Source: JAAXKN01 sp036261625 (lineage in GTDB: Bacteria; Bacteroidota; Ignavibacteria; Ignavibacteriales; SURF-24). Taken from it: 64,000 nucleotides of DNA. Of the stretch, positions 1 through 8,383 are shown one piece after another; position 1 is the stretch's first letter; the number at the start of each line of letters is the position of its first letter. The translations under genes and the position numbers were made by a program. The DNA lies in contig DATAKL010000034.1 of NCBI GenBank assembly GCA_036261625.1, forward strand, positions 135,400 through 199,399. Direction: 5' to 3'. The notes beneath the pieces are model-generated. The model had not been told where the DNA came from. It was given only the letters and a program-made list of their open reading frames with translations, and made no database searches.

Positions 1-2
1 CC

Positions 3-2357
3 GCAGGCGGAAAAATTTTCTGCTGCCAGGGATGCAGGACGGTCTATGAAATCCTTGAAATAAATGACTTAAGCCGGTACTATGCTTTAAGTGCAAGCCC
101 CGGAACATCTCAAAAGAAAATTTCCACAAAAGAAAAATTTGAATATCTCGACCATGCCGAGGCTTCAGCTAAATTACTGGACCTTACAGACGGGATTGTG
201 TCAGTTATAACGCTTTTCATTCCGCAGATGCATTGCAGTTCCTGCATCTGGCTCCTGGAGAATCTTTATAAATTCAATGCTGGCATTCAGTATTCACGCG
301 TAAACTTCCTTCAGAAAAAGATCACAATCAGGTTTAATGAAAGCATCATCAGCTTGAAAAATGTAGTGGAACTTCTGACGGCAATAGGCTATGAGCCTGA
401 AATAAACTTAAGCAGCACTGAAAAGGAAAGTGAGGAGGATGAAAGGAATAAAAAAAGCCGCGATAAAAGCATTTACTACAAGACCGGTGTAGCAGGATTC
501 TGTTTTGGAAATATAATGCTACTTAGTTTTCCGGAATATCTTTCTATTGTAAATAATGTCGACCTGTTCCTTAAAAGCATATTCAGCTATTTAATTCTTC
601 TGCTTTCACTTCCTGTATTTTTCTACTGCAGCTCGGACTATTTCAGTTCAGCCGTCCGTGCACTGCAAAAGAAAATGATAAACATAGATTTCCCGATCTC
701 ACTCGGCATTCTCGCGCTTTTCGGAAGAAGCATCTATGAGATACTCTCCTCTTCGGGCACGGGATATATGGATTCCTTAAGCGGACTGGTGTTCTTTCTT
801 CTACTGGGGAGAATGTTTCAGGATAAGACTTACGACATACTGAACTTTGAGCGGAATTATAAATCGTATTTCCCAGCCTATGCAGTGATAAAAAATGAAG
901 AACGCGAGCAATCCATTCCTCTTTCGGCACTTAAGGTTGGAGACAGGATTATAATAAGAAATGATGAGCTGATACCTGCCGACTCGGTCTTAATATGCGG
1001 CAGGGCGAACATCGACTACAGTTTTGTTTCCGGTGAATCCGCAGCTGTGGAAATTCCCGAGGGCAGCATAATACATGCAGGCGGAAGGCAGAGAGGAACC
1101 GCCCTGGAACTGGAAGTAATAAAGAAAACTTCGCAGAGCTACATTACACAGCTCTGGAATAATAGCGACTTTACGAAGCCCGATGAAAATAAAATTGCAG
1201 CTTTCAGCATCCTGGCTGGAAAATACTTCACACTGGCGGTTCTTTTGACGGCAGGCATCTCCGGAATCTGCTGGCTTAACACCGGCATAGCACAGGCGCT
1301 TAACGTATTTACTTCTGTTCTGATTGTGGCCTGTCCATGCGCACTTGCTCTTTCAGCCCCATTTACTTTGGGCAGCACGCTCAGAATCTTCGGAAGAAGC
1401 AGGTTCTATCTGAAGAATGCATCCGTTGTGGAAAAACTTTCCGGAATAAACCACGTGGTCTTTGATAAGACCGGAACACTCACCAGTCTTAATGAAAGAA
1501 GCATCCGGTTCTATGGAAGCGATCTTTCTCAGGAGGATAATGAGGCAATTAAATCCGTACTGCATAATTCAATACATCCTTTAAGCAGGAGCATATTAAA
1601 ACTTTACCCGGAGGTGAGGTTAGTTGAAACAGAGAATTTCAGGGAGTACCCGGGACGGGGACTGGAAGGGAAAGTACAGGGGAGGAAAATAAGGCTCGGT
1701 TCAGTTTCTTTTGTAATAGGCACCGAGGCCGGCGGAGTGCCTTCGGGCAACAGTTCTTCGGTCTATGTTTCTATAGATGATGATATAAAGGGTTTTTTCA
1801 GAGCAGGCAACATTTACCGTGAGGGTCTTAAGGATCTTGCGGGCTGTCTTCAGAATTACGAAGTCTCTGTACTTTCAGGCGACTACGACGGAGAGAAGGA
1901 AACCTTAAGAGACATTCTGGGAACCAAGGCTAAAATGTTCTTCAGGCAGTCTCCTTACGATAAGCTGAGCCACATAAAAAAACTTCAGAACCAGAATAAA
2001 AGGACTCTCATGATCGGCGACGGATTAAACGATGCCGGAGCCTTAATGAAAAGCGATGTGGGTATTTCAATTTCAGAAGAGGCAGTTAACTTTTCCCCTG
2101 CATGCGATGCAATACTTGAGGCACAGGAGTTCGGAAAATTGGGAGAATTCCTGAAGTTCTCAAAAATAAGCATGAAGATAATATACATGAATCTTGCAGT
2201 GTCTCTTTTATACAACATTGCAGGCGTGGGCTTTGCAGTTAATAACAGTCTTACTCCCGTAATTTCAGCAATACTTATGCCTTTAAGTTCAATTACAGTA
2301 GTTCTACTTGCTACGGCCGCAACAAACCTCGCGGCAAAAATCAAGGGATTGAAGTAA
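3..2357 (+). CDS. ccoI: Copper-translocating P-type ATPase, cbb3 oxidase assembly type (5' end outside window)
   Basis: Inner-membrane P1B-type ATPase that exports copper for the binuclear centre of cbb3 oxidase. The frame is open to the window edge, so the GTG at 198 is an internal valine codon and not the start. Numbering from base 3, an N-terminal FCCQGC motif (C7, C8, C11) matches the extra cysteine-rich domain of FixI/CcoI. It is followed by a metal-binding MHCSSC (residues 76-81), several membrane helices, the actuator VSGES, the transmembrane metal site CPC (444-446), the phosphorylated Asp in DKTGT (D488), an HPLS motif and the hinge GDGLND (672-677). The ccoS start lies 1 base after the stop codon, and the oxidase genes follow, which fixes the role as CcoI and not a general copper exporter. 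Only a few N-terminal residues are probably missing. Confidence 0.93.
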   Translation, partial: AGGKIFCCQGCRTVYEILEINDLSRYYALSASPGTSQKKISTKEKFEYLDHAEASAKLLDLTDGIVSVITLFIPQMHCSSCIWLLENLYKFNAGIQYSRVNFLQKKITIRFNESIISLKNVVELLTAIGYEPEINLSSTEKESEEDERNKKSRDKSIYYKTGVAGFCFGNIMLLSFPEYLSIVNNVDLFLKSIFSYLILLLSLPVFFYCSSDYFSSAVRALQKKMINIDFPISLGILALFGRSIYEILSSSGTGYMDSLSGLVFFLLLGRMFQDKTYDILNFERNYKSYFPAYAVIKNEEREQSIPLSALKVGDRIIIRNDELIPADSVLICGRANIDYSFVSGESAAVEIPEGSIIHAGGRQRGTALELEVIKKTSQSYITQLWNNSDFTKPDENKIAAFSILAGKYFTLAVLLTAGISGICWLNTGIAQALNVFTSVLIVACPCALALSAPFTLGSTLRIFGRSRFYLKNASVVEKLSGINHVVFDKTGTLTSLNERSIRFYGSDLSQEDNEAIKSVLHNSIHPLSRSILKLYPEVRLVETENFREYPGRGLEGKVQGRKIRLGSVSFVIGTEAGGVPSGNSSSVYVSIDDDIKGFFRAGNIYREGLKDLAGCLQNYEVSVLSGDYDGEKETLRDILGTKAKMFFRQSPYDKLSHIKKLQNQNKRTLMIGDGLNDAGALMKSDVGISISEEAVNFSPACDAILEAQEFGKLGEFLKFSKISMKIIYMNLAVSLLYNIAGVGFAVNNSLTPVISAILMPLSSITVVLLATAATNLAAKIKGLK

Positions 2358-2358
2358 G

Positions 2359-2550
2359 ATGTGGGTACTTATTATACTTATGTTCTTCAGCCTTCTTGTT
2401 GCGCTCATATTCCTGGGGGCTTTCATCTGGGCTGTAAAAAGCGGGCAGTACGATGACAAATATACGCCCTCGGTAAGAATACTTCTGGATGATGATGTAA
2501 GGAAAAGCGGAGTTCCGGATTCCCACAATTCAGGCAGGGCGGAAGGTTAA
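2359..2550 (+). CDS. ccoS: cbb3 oxidase maturation protein CcoS
   Basis: Small (63 aa) single-helix membrane protein. Residues 2-25 are a continuous hydrophobic segment, followed by the family-typical stretch GAFIWAVKSGQYDD and a short acidic tail with LLDDD. CcoS is needed for insertion of cofactors (heme b and copper) into cbb3 oxidase. The gene starts 1 base after the ccoI stop, so the two are translationally coupled. This ccoI-ccoS pairing is standard in cbb3 loci. Confidence 0.9.
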   Translation: MWVLIILMFFSLLVALIFLGAFIWAVKSGQYDDKYTPSVRILLDDDVRKSGVPDSHNSGRAEG

Positions 2551-2625
2551 AAGAGTTCAAGGTGTGCGGAAAGGAGAAATAATTAAATATTAAACAGGTT
2601 AATCATTCCAACCAAAGAGGGGCAG

Positions 2626-4800
2626 ATGGATAAAAATAAACCGGCTTACAGCTCTGATGCGGGAAAAACCGCAGGCGGGGGGGCTGCCGTTCAGGTTGAA
2701 ACTTTCAGCTACGATAATCAGATTGTAAGAAGCTTTGCACTGGCCACAATTATTTGGGGAGTAATTGGAATGCTGGTGGGGCTCATCGCTGCGGTTCAGC
2801 TCTTCTGGCCGCAGCTGAACCTGGGAATTCAGTACGTATCCTTCGGCAGGATAAGACCGCTCCACACAAATGCGGTCATCTTTGCCTTTGTCGGAAACGC
2901 CATATTCATGGGGGTTTACTACTCGCTTCAAAGACTCTGCAGGACCAGGATGTACAGTGATCTTTTAGGCAAAATCAACTTCTGGGGCTGGCAGCTGATC
3001 ATCCTTTCTGCCGTCATTACCTTTGCACTTGGCTACATTACAAGCAAGGAATATGCAGAACTTGAATGGCCGATCGATATTGCGATTGCAGTCGTATGGG
3101 TCATCTTCGGCATTAATCTTCTTGGCACGCTCTTAAAAAGACGTGAGCCTCATATGTATGTTGCCATCTGGTTTTATATTGCAACGTGGGTTACAGTTGC
3201 AATTCTTCACATTGTCAATTCGTTTGAAATTCCCGTCTCACTTTTCAAGAGTTATTCGCTTTATGCCGGGGTGCAGGACGCTCTGGTGGAGTGGTGGTAC
3301 GGGCATAATGCCGTTGCATTCTTTCTAACGACGCCGTATCTGGGACTCATGTATTACTTTCTGCCCAAGGCAGCCAACCGTCCCATTTATTCATACAGGC
3401 TTTCAATAATTCATTTCTGGTCGCTCATATTTATTTACATCTGGGCCGGTCCCCATCATCTTTTATACACAGCGTTACCCGATTGGGCCCAGTCGCTGGG
3501 AACAGTATTCTCAATTATGCTTATTGCGCCTTCATGGGGAGGAATGATAAACGGCCTTTTGACATTAAGGGGTGCGTGGGACAAGGTGCGCGAAGAACCG
3601 GTATTGAAGTTCATGGTGGTTGCAGTAACGGCATACGGCATGGCGACCTTTGAAGGACCCATGTTAGCGCTGAAGAACGTCAATGCAGCCCTGCATTATA
3701 CTGACTGGATAATTGCCCACGTGCACATAGGAGCCCTGGGGTGGAACGGTTTTCTTACCTTCGGAATTCTGTATTGGCTTATTCCGAAACTCTACCGCAC
3801 GGAGCTATTCAGCAGGAAACTTGCCAATGTGCATTTCTGGATCGGAACGCTGGGGATTGTATTCGTGGCGCTCTCCCTATACTGGGCTGCTGTAACGCAG
3901 TCGCTAATGTGGAAGCAGTTTACTCCGCTTGGCGTTCTTCAGTACCCGAATTTTCTTGAGACAGTGCTTAAGATAATTCCGATGTATGTCATCCGCGCCA
4001 TCGGGGCCTCGGCATACTTTGCGGGCGTTATTATAATGATTGTAAACCTTGTAAAGACGATGAAGAAGGGCCACTTCCAGAAAGATGAAATGGCAGAAGC
4101 GCCTTTGGTTATGCACAATGGAGGTGAAAAAGGACACCGCTGGCTTGAAAGCCGCCCCGTGCAGTTTACAATTGCTGCTGCTGTTGCAATTCTTATTGGA
4201 GGAATAGTGGAGTTCATTCCTACGTTCCTTGTCAAATCAAATATTCCAACCATAGCAAGCGTTAAGCCTCTTACAGCACTTGAGCAGCAGGGGCGCGACA
4301 TTTACCAGAGGGAGGGGTGCAACAACTGCCACTCGCAGATGATACGACCTTTTAGAAGCGAGACACAAAGATATGGTAAATACTCAAAAGCAGGAGAATA
4401 CGTCTATGATCATCCCTTCCTCTGGGGCTCAAAGCGCACGGGTCCCGACCTGCACCGCGAGGGAGGAAAGTATCCCGACCAGTGGCATTATTATCACATG
4501 CAGAACCCGTCTTCAATGTCGCCGGGCTCAATAATGCCTTCATACGCCTGGCTTTACACGCAGAAAATTGACATCGGGCAGACAGCATCAAAGATATCGG
4601 CATTAAGAAAAATCGGTGTGCCGTATGTTGCGGGTTACGAAAACGTTGCAAATGAAGAGCTTGCACGGCAGGCCCTGGCAATTCAAAAGCGACTTATAGC
4701 CAATGGAATAGCAGTTGAAGCGGACAGGGAGATAATTGCTATTATTGCATATCTGCAGAGGCTTGGGACAGACATAAAAGTTACACAGGCAATGAAATAG
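2626..4800 (+). CDS. ccoNO: cbb3-type cytochrome c oxidase, fused catalytic subunit I and monoheme subunit II
   Basis: Catalytic core of the microaerobic proton-pumping oxidase, 724 aa. Residues about 25-500 are CcoN: about twelve membrane helices, HNAVAF (H227), GPHH (H277, H278) and HVHIG (H365, H367), which supply heme and CuB ligands. A linker then leads to a new membrane anchor (about 525-550) and a CcoO-type c-heme domain with CNNCH (C565, C568, H569) and the axial-ligand segment MPSY (M637). In most proteobacteria these are two proteins; the fused form is known in Bacteroidota and relatives. The ribosome site GAGGGG precedes the ATG. ccoQ follows after 15 bases. Confidence 0.95.
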   Translation: MDKNKPAYSSDAGKTAGGGAAVQVETFSYDNQIVRSFALATIIWGVIGMLVGLIAAVQLFWPQLNLGIQYVSFGRIRPLHTNAVIFAFVGNAIFMGVYYSLQRLCRTRMYSDLLGKINFWGWQLIILSAVITFALGYITSKEYAELEWPIDIAIAVVWVIFGINLLGTLLKRREPHMYVAIWFYIATWVTVAILHIVNSFEIPVSLFKSYSLYAGVQDALVEWWYGHNAVAFFLTTPYLGLMYYFLPKAANRPIYSYRLSIIHFWSLIFIYIWAGPHHLLYTALPDWAQSLGTVFSIMLIAPSWGGMINGLLTLRGAWDKVREEPVLKFMVVAVTAYGMATFEGPMLALKNVNAALHYTDWIIAHVHIGALGWNGFLTFGILYWLIPKLYRTELFSRKLANVHFWIGTLGIVFVALSLYWAAVTQSLMWKQFTPLGVLQYPNFLETVLKIIPMYVIRAIGASAYFAGVIIMIVNLVKTMKKGHFQKDEMAEAPLVMHNGGEKGHRWLESRPVQFTIAAAVAILIGGIVEFIPTFLVKSNIPTIASVKPLTALEQQGRDIYQREGCNNCHSQMIRPFRSETQRYGKYSKAGEYVYDHPFLWGSKRTGPDLHREGGKYPDQWHYYHMQNPSSMSPGSIMPSYAWLYTQKIDIGQTASKISALRKIGVPYVAGYENVANEELARQALAIQKRLIANGIAVEADREIIAIIAYLQRLGTDIKVTQAMK

Positions 4801-4815
4801 TATAAAGGGACAGAA

Positions 4816-5019
4816 ATGTTTTCCGAATATCTGGAAAAAATAGAAAATGTCGGGGTCTATCCTGCAGTTGCCCTGGTAATATTCTTTGTACTGTTCATTA
4901 TTCTTTTAATTTGGGTCTTCAGGATGGATAAGCGCTACATTCAGAGGATGAAAAATCTTCCTCTTGATAAAAACAAAAATAACGGGAAAAGCAATGGTGA
5001 GGATAAAAAGGGATATTAA
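4816..5019 (+). CDS. ccoQ: cbb3 oxidase small subunit CcoQ-like
   Basis: A 67-residue protein with one membrane helix (about residues 16-36) and a basic, Asn/Lys-rich cytoplasmic tail, starting 15 bases after ccoNO. Size, topology and position match CcoQ/FixQ, which stabilises the association of CcoP with the core. Primary sequence is poorly conserved in this family, so the assignment rests mainly on context. Its 3' end overlaps the probable start of ccoP by 26 bases. Confidence 0.75.
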   Translation: MFSEYLEKIENVGVYPAVALVIFFVLFIILLIWVFRMDKRYIQRMKNLPLDKNKNNGKSNGEDKKGY

Positions 5020-5899
5020 ATTCAAAGAGAAATTTAAGCCTTCAGCACTATTGGCTCTTGGTACAGTGCTGCTAAGCTGTTCAAATGTATTTTCGCAGGA
5101 TACTACCGCACAGGCTGCCCCTTCAGGGGAGATGAACTGGGGCAGTTATGCCAAATGGGCATCGGTACTGCTTGGAATTTCGGTCATTTTTATTCTGTGG
5201 CTCACGCTGACATACGGGAACAGGCCTGAAATAAGGGGGGAGAAAAAGAAGTTTTCTTTTCTTAAGATTGTGAGCAAAATCAGTGCTGCCGCTCCCCTGG
5301 AAAAAGAACAGGAAATTATAATGGAGGATAATTTCGACGGGATCAGGGAATTGAATAATAAAATTCCACCATGGTTTAATATCCTTTTTATCGGCACAAT
5401 AATATTTTCTGCAATTTATCTCCTGGATTACCATGTCTTCGGATCGGGGCAGGTTTCCAAGGAGGAATACCAACAGGAGATGGAGGATGCGGCTCTTCAG
5501 AAGGAGATCCTGAACCGCACGGGCAAACTTGTCTCTGAGGCTACGGTAACAGAGCTTAAGGATCCGGGATCCATTCAAGCGGGGAAGGAGACATTCCTTG
5601 CCAAGTGTGCCGTATGCCACGGAAGACAGGCCGAGGGGGTCGTGGGTCCAAATCTTACTGATGACTACTGGATTCACGGAACAGGAATCAAAAATGTTTT
5701 CAGGGTAATCAAGGACGGAGTGCCGCAAAAAGGAATGCCCACATGGGACGGACAGATTAGTCCTAAACAGATTCAGGAAGTTGCAAGCTACGTACTGTCG
5801 CTCCACGGAACGAATCCTCCCAATTCAAAAGCGCCGCAGGGCGTGAAAGCAGAAGAAGACAGTACAAATGCTGCAGAGGCTAAGAAATTAAATGAGTAA
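4994..5899 (+). CDS. ccoP: cbb3 oxidase subunit III CcoP, single c-type heme motif visible
   Basis: Membrane-anchored cytochrome c subunit that passes electrons to CcoO/CcoN. The ATG at 4994 is preferred over the in-frame TTG at 4964 because it gives a compact signal/anchor segment; the start is not certain because no strong ribosome site is present and the gene overlaps ccoQ. The 301-aa product has an N-terminal hydrophobic segment ending near NVFSQ, a helix around WASVLLGISVIF, a second around FNILFIGTIIF, and one c-heme motif CAVCH (C205, C208, H209). The putative axial methionine is in the KGMPTWDG segment. Proteobacterial CcoP carries two CXXCH motifs; here I see only one, as in several Bacteroidota homologues. 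The C-terminal 35 residues are charged and probably disordered. Confidence 0.9.
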   Translation: MVRIKRDIKFKEKFKPSALLALGTVLLSCSNVFSQDTTAQAAPSGEMNWGSYAKWASVLLGISVIFILWLTLTYGNRPEIRGEKKKFSFLKIVSKISAAAPLEKEQEIIMEDNFDGIRELNNKIPPWFNILFIGTIIFSAIYLLDYHVFGSGQVSKEEYQQEMEDAALQKEILNRTGKLVSEATVTELKDPGSIQAGKETFLAKCAVCHGRQAEGVVGPNLTDDYWIHGTGIKNVFRVIKDGVPQKGMPTWDGQISPKQIQEVASYVLSLHGTNPPNSKAPQGVKAEEDSTNAAEAKKLNE

Positions 5900-5932
5900 T
5901 GAAATTTATTTTAATAATATGAAAGATGTTTT

Positions 5933-6105
5933 ATGAATCAGGTATTGCCTGATAATACTCAGGAATTCAGGGATTCTCTGGGTATTGTAAGTAAAGAGGG
6001 AAAAAGAAACTGGATATATCCCAAAAAGCCCAAAAGATAACGGTTTATGCAGGCAGTAAAAAGATTGATGAAATTAATAGGTCCTTCCTGGGGAGAACAG
6101 AATAA
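5933..6105 (+). pseudogene. ccoG: ccoG remnant: N-terminus and C-terminus joined, about 1.2 kb of the gene missing
   Basis: An ATG at 5933 opens 35 codons ending at a TAA (6038-6040). The peptide contains FRDSLGIVSKEGKR and NWIYPKKPK, which is the start of CcoG/FixG just before its first membrane helix. Immediately afterwards, in a different frame (6037-6105), KITVYAGSKKIDEINRSFLG followed shortly by a stop matches the extreme C-terminus of the same family. The ferredoxin-type 4Fe-4S clusters and all membrane helices (about 400 codons of a usual 450-480) are absent. The join is inside the A-rich stretch near 6031-6042. Position between ccoP and ccoH is exactly where ccoG belongs. CcoG is the Cu(II) reductase used in cbb3 assembly. 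The gene as written cannot make a functional protein. Real deletion or assembly collapse cannot be separated from the sequence alone. Confidence 0.85.
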
Positions 6106-6147
6106 GATTTAGAAACAATTAAGTCGCTAAAACGGAGTAACCTAAAA

Positions 6148-6588
6148 ATGATATTTCACTGGGGAAGAGGCATATTTATTCTCTACGGAACGTTCGTACT
6201 CGGAATTCTTTTAATGGTCTCTTTTTATATGGGGCAGGACGTTCAGCTCATCTCAAAGGAATATTATGAGGATGAAGTCAGATATCAGAATAAAATTGAA
6301 AAGCTTAAACGTACTTATGCACTGAAAGATAAAGTAACCTTTAAGACAGCAGATGAAAAAGTTGAGATTTCATTTCCGGAAACAATTCATAAGAAAATCT
6401 CAGGTGAAATATTATTCTTCCGCCCTTCGGATGAAAAGTGCGACTTCAGAGAGAAGCTTAACATAGATTCAAACTGTGTTCAGACGGTAAACTTTCACGG
6501 AAAAAGAAAAGGCTTGTGGAAAGTTGAACTGAGCTGGAAGGCAGGAAGCGAGGAATATCTGAACGAGAAAACTATCAGGATTCAGTAG
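6148..6588 (+). CDS. ccoH: FixH/CcoH family cbb3 oxidase assembly protein
   Basis: A 146-aa protein with a short cytoplasmic start, one membrane helix (about residues 8-28, ending in the typical SFYMGQDV) and a periplasmic part that begins with the family motif LISKEYYEDEVRYQ and folds as a beta domain. CcoH/FixH assists assembly and stability of cbb3 oxidase. The ATG follows a GGAG ribosome site. It lies 42 bases after the ccoG remnant, so the usual N-O-Q-P-G-H order is preserved even though G is broken. Confidence 0.88.
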   Translation: MIFHWGRGIFILYGTFVLGILLMVSFYMGQDVQLISKEYYEDEVRYQNKIEKLKRTYALKDKVTFKTADEKVEISFPETIHKKISGEILFFRPSDEKCDFREKLNIDSNCVQTVNFHGKRKGLWKVELSWKAGSEEYLNEKTIRIQ

Positions 6589-6645
6589 ATGCAGCTTTAA
6601 TCATTTGATTTACATATTTGGCGTTTTACTTTTAGAGGGGGGGCT

Positions 6646-7470
6646 ATGGAATTTTGGAGTGCTTTTCTGATAGGACTGGCAGGAAGCCTGCATTGTGCCG
6701 GCATGTGCGGGGCCTTGGTGCTTGCTCTTCCACAGCAGGACAAATTCAGTTTTATTTCCGGAAGAGCGCTTTATAACGCGGGCAGAATTGTGTCTTATGT
6801 ATTTTTGGGTCTTCTCTTTGGAGCCTTCGGCAGCACGGCTTCACTTTTCGGCCTGCAGCAGCATATGTCAGTTCTGCTTGGAGTAATAATAATTCTTCTT
6901 GTAATTGTGCCGCGGCGGTACAGAAACAAAGTGAACAGTCTTGCGCTCTTTGCAGATTACAAAAAAAAGCTGCAGAGCTATATGGGAAAAATCTTAAAAA
7001 AGAATTCTTCAATGTCTTTGTTGTTCCTGGGCATGCTGAACGGACTTCTTCCCTGCGGAATGGTTTACATGGCGCTTGCCGGAGCAGTAACTTCATTTGG
7101 TCTTAAAAGCGCAATGGCTTATATGGCACTCTTCGGTCTTGGCACACTGCCGATGATGTTTACAGTATCTCTTATGGGGCGCTACGCCGTCGGCTATGGG
7201 CTGCGTAGAAATCTGGGGCGCGTGGTTCCTCTTCTTGCATTTATGCTTGGTGCTGTTTTTATCCTTCGGGGAATGAACCTGGGGATACCTTACCTGAGTC
7301 CAAAACTTCCAATGAAAATGAATCACATGCAAATGGATCATACGGGAATGCAGAAGGCCGGCATAAAACTTTCTCAGGCAAATAAATCCGGAATGATACC
7401 GGGTGTGAACATGTCAACAACGGACAGCCGCAGTTCAAATAGCTGCATTAAAGACAATTGCTGCAAGTAA
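6646..7470 (+). CDS. COG2836-type membrane protein (TauE/SafE, UreH-like) with a Met/His-rich tail
   Basis: A 274-aa polytopic membrane protein. It opens with the conserved FLIGLAGSLHCAGMCG segment, in which Cys and His sit in the first helix, and a second conserved loop GLLPCGMVYMAL lies near residue 135. About six helices are visible. After the last helix the protein ends in a hydrophilic tail rich in Met and His (MKMNHMQMDHTGMQ) and a terminal CIKDNCC cluster, which look like copper-binding sequences. Homologues commonly sit in cbb3 oxidase loci and are thought to help metal supply or cytochrome assembly; the transported substrate is not established. The start follows a strong GAGGGGGG ribosome site. 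Alternative annotation: sulfite exporter family, which is structural naming only. Confidence 0.8.
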   Translation: MEFWSAFLIGLAGSLHCAGMCGALVLALPQQDKFSFISGRALYNAGRIVSYVFLGLLFGAFGSTASLFGLQQHMSVLLGVIIILLVIVPRRYRNKVNSLALFADYKKKLQSYMGKILKKNSSMSLLFLGMLNGLLPCGMVYMALAGAVTSFGLKSAMAYMALFGLGTLPMMFTVSLMGRYAVGYGLRRNLGRVVPLLAFMLGAVFILRGMNLGIPYLSPKLPMKMNHMQMDHTGMQKAGIKLSQANKSGMIPGVNMSTTDSRSSNSCIKDNCCK

Positions 7471-7546
7471 TACTTCAAAAATATCGCCTGGAACTACAAG
7501 CCTGTCAAAGAGCTTAATTTCTGCTTAGAATGAAGATGTAATTATC

Positions 7547-7574
7547 TTGACATTTTTGGCAAAAAAAATATATT
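7547..7574 (+). promoter_or_regulatory. Candidate promoter for the first YciF-like gene
   Basis: TTGACA at 7547-7552 and TATATT at 7569-7574 are separated by 16 bases, close to a sigma-70 consensus. The site lies 38 bases before the chosen start codon and marks the YciF gene as separate from the cco genes upstream. Sequence pattern only. Confidence 0.5.
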
Positions 7575-7612
7575 AAAATGAGAAACGCGTAATAAAATAT
7601 GGAGGAATGAAC

Positions 7613-8104
7613 ATGCAAGTCGATTCGCTGAAAAAACTTTATATGGATGAATTAAGAGATCTGGTAAGTTCAGAAAGCCAAATCATTGAAGCCATGCCGA
7701 AGATGATCCAGTCTGCATCTTCAAAAGAACTGAAGAATGCTTTTAGTGAGCATCTGGATGTAACCAAGCGTCAGCTGGACAGGCTCAAAGAAATCTTCCG
7801 CAATATGAGTGAATCACCGGAAGGTAAAACCTGTATTGGAATGCAGGGAATAATAAAGGAAGGTCAGCAGATGTTAAGTGAGGCTACTGATCCAGAGGTG
7901 AAAGATGCCGGCTTAATTGCCGCCGCACAGAGAATTGAACACTATGAAATTGCGGTCTACGGAGTAGTGAGAACTTATGCTGAAATACTGGGAGATGAAG
8001 ACTCGAGAGACCTCCTGCAGAATACACTGGATGAGGAAAAACAAACGGATAAAAAATTAACTGAACTGGCTGTTAACAGTATAAATGTAGAGGCAAGAAA
8101 ATAA
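7613..8104 (+). CDS. YciE/YciF-like ferritin-fold protein (DUF892), copy 1
   Basis: A 163-aa all-helical protein of the DUF892 family. It begins with SLKKLYMDELRDLVSSESQI and carries the later family motif AAAQRIEHYEIAVYGVVRTY and TLDEEKQTDKKL, whose Glu and His residues form the ferritin-like di-metal site in this fold. Homologues are stress-induced; their biochemical role is not settled. Two ATGs are available (7607 and 7613). The GGAGG at 7601-7605 is only 1 base before the first but 7 bases before the second, so 7613 is preferred. A paralogue lies at 8814, with a highly acidic protein between them. Confidence 0.88.
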   Translation: MQVDSLKKLYMDELRDLVSSESQIIEAMPKMIQSASSKELKNAFSEHLDVTKRQLDRLKEIFRNMSESPEGKTCIGMQGIIKEGQQMLSEATDPEVKDAGLIAAAQRIEHYEIAVYGVVRTYAEILGDEDSRDLLQNTLDEEKQTDKKLTELAVNSINVEARK

Positions 8105-8383
8105 AAAAGCCTGCCCTGCATTACTCCGGTAAAGTTTAATTTCAGGAGGCCGCCTGCTTCAGGAGGCCGCCTGCTTTGAATGATGAAGCTCCCGGAAAAA
8201 ATGTTTCAATTGCAGGGCAGACCTTAAAAACAGCCGGGCTTCCGGGTATCGCCAATTATAGTCATGGATAGTCAGGTACTCATTTGTTCAAATATTTTCT
8301 TCAGTCTTCTTTATAACTAATGCAGCTGGTTCATCCTGGCCGGAGAATTATTCTAAAAACAAAAATGCTTTGGAGGTTGAGAA
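8105..8383 (+). other. Intergenic region between YciF copy 1 and the acidic protein
   Basis: No gene is visible in these 279 bases. They hold the 17-bp tandem repeat at 8141-8174 and, near the end, a GGAGG ribosome site (8372-8376) for the acidic protein. No clear terminator follows the first YciF gene, so cotranscription is possible. Confidence 0.6.
8141..8174 (+). repeat. Two perfect tandem copies of a 17-bp GC-rich unit
   Basis: The unit TTCAGGAGGCCGCCTGC occurs twice back to back (8141-8157 and 8158-8174) in an otherwise AT-rich intergenic region. Each unit contains the near-palindrome AGGCCGCCT. It may be a duplicated protein-binding site or simple slippage. Confidence 0.85.

Noticed and set aside
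198..200. GTG at 198 as the start of the copper ATPase
   Set aside because: The same frame is open to base 3 and encodes the FCCQGC motif expected near the N-terminus of CcoI, so the gene begins outside the window.
5123..5806. 227-codon minus-strand frame opposite ccoP
   Set aside because: The plus strand carries the c-heme motif and gene order of ccoP; the antisense product shows no domain.
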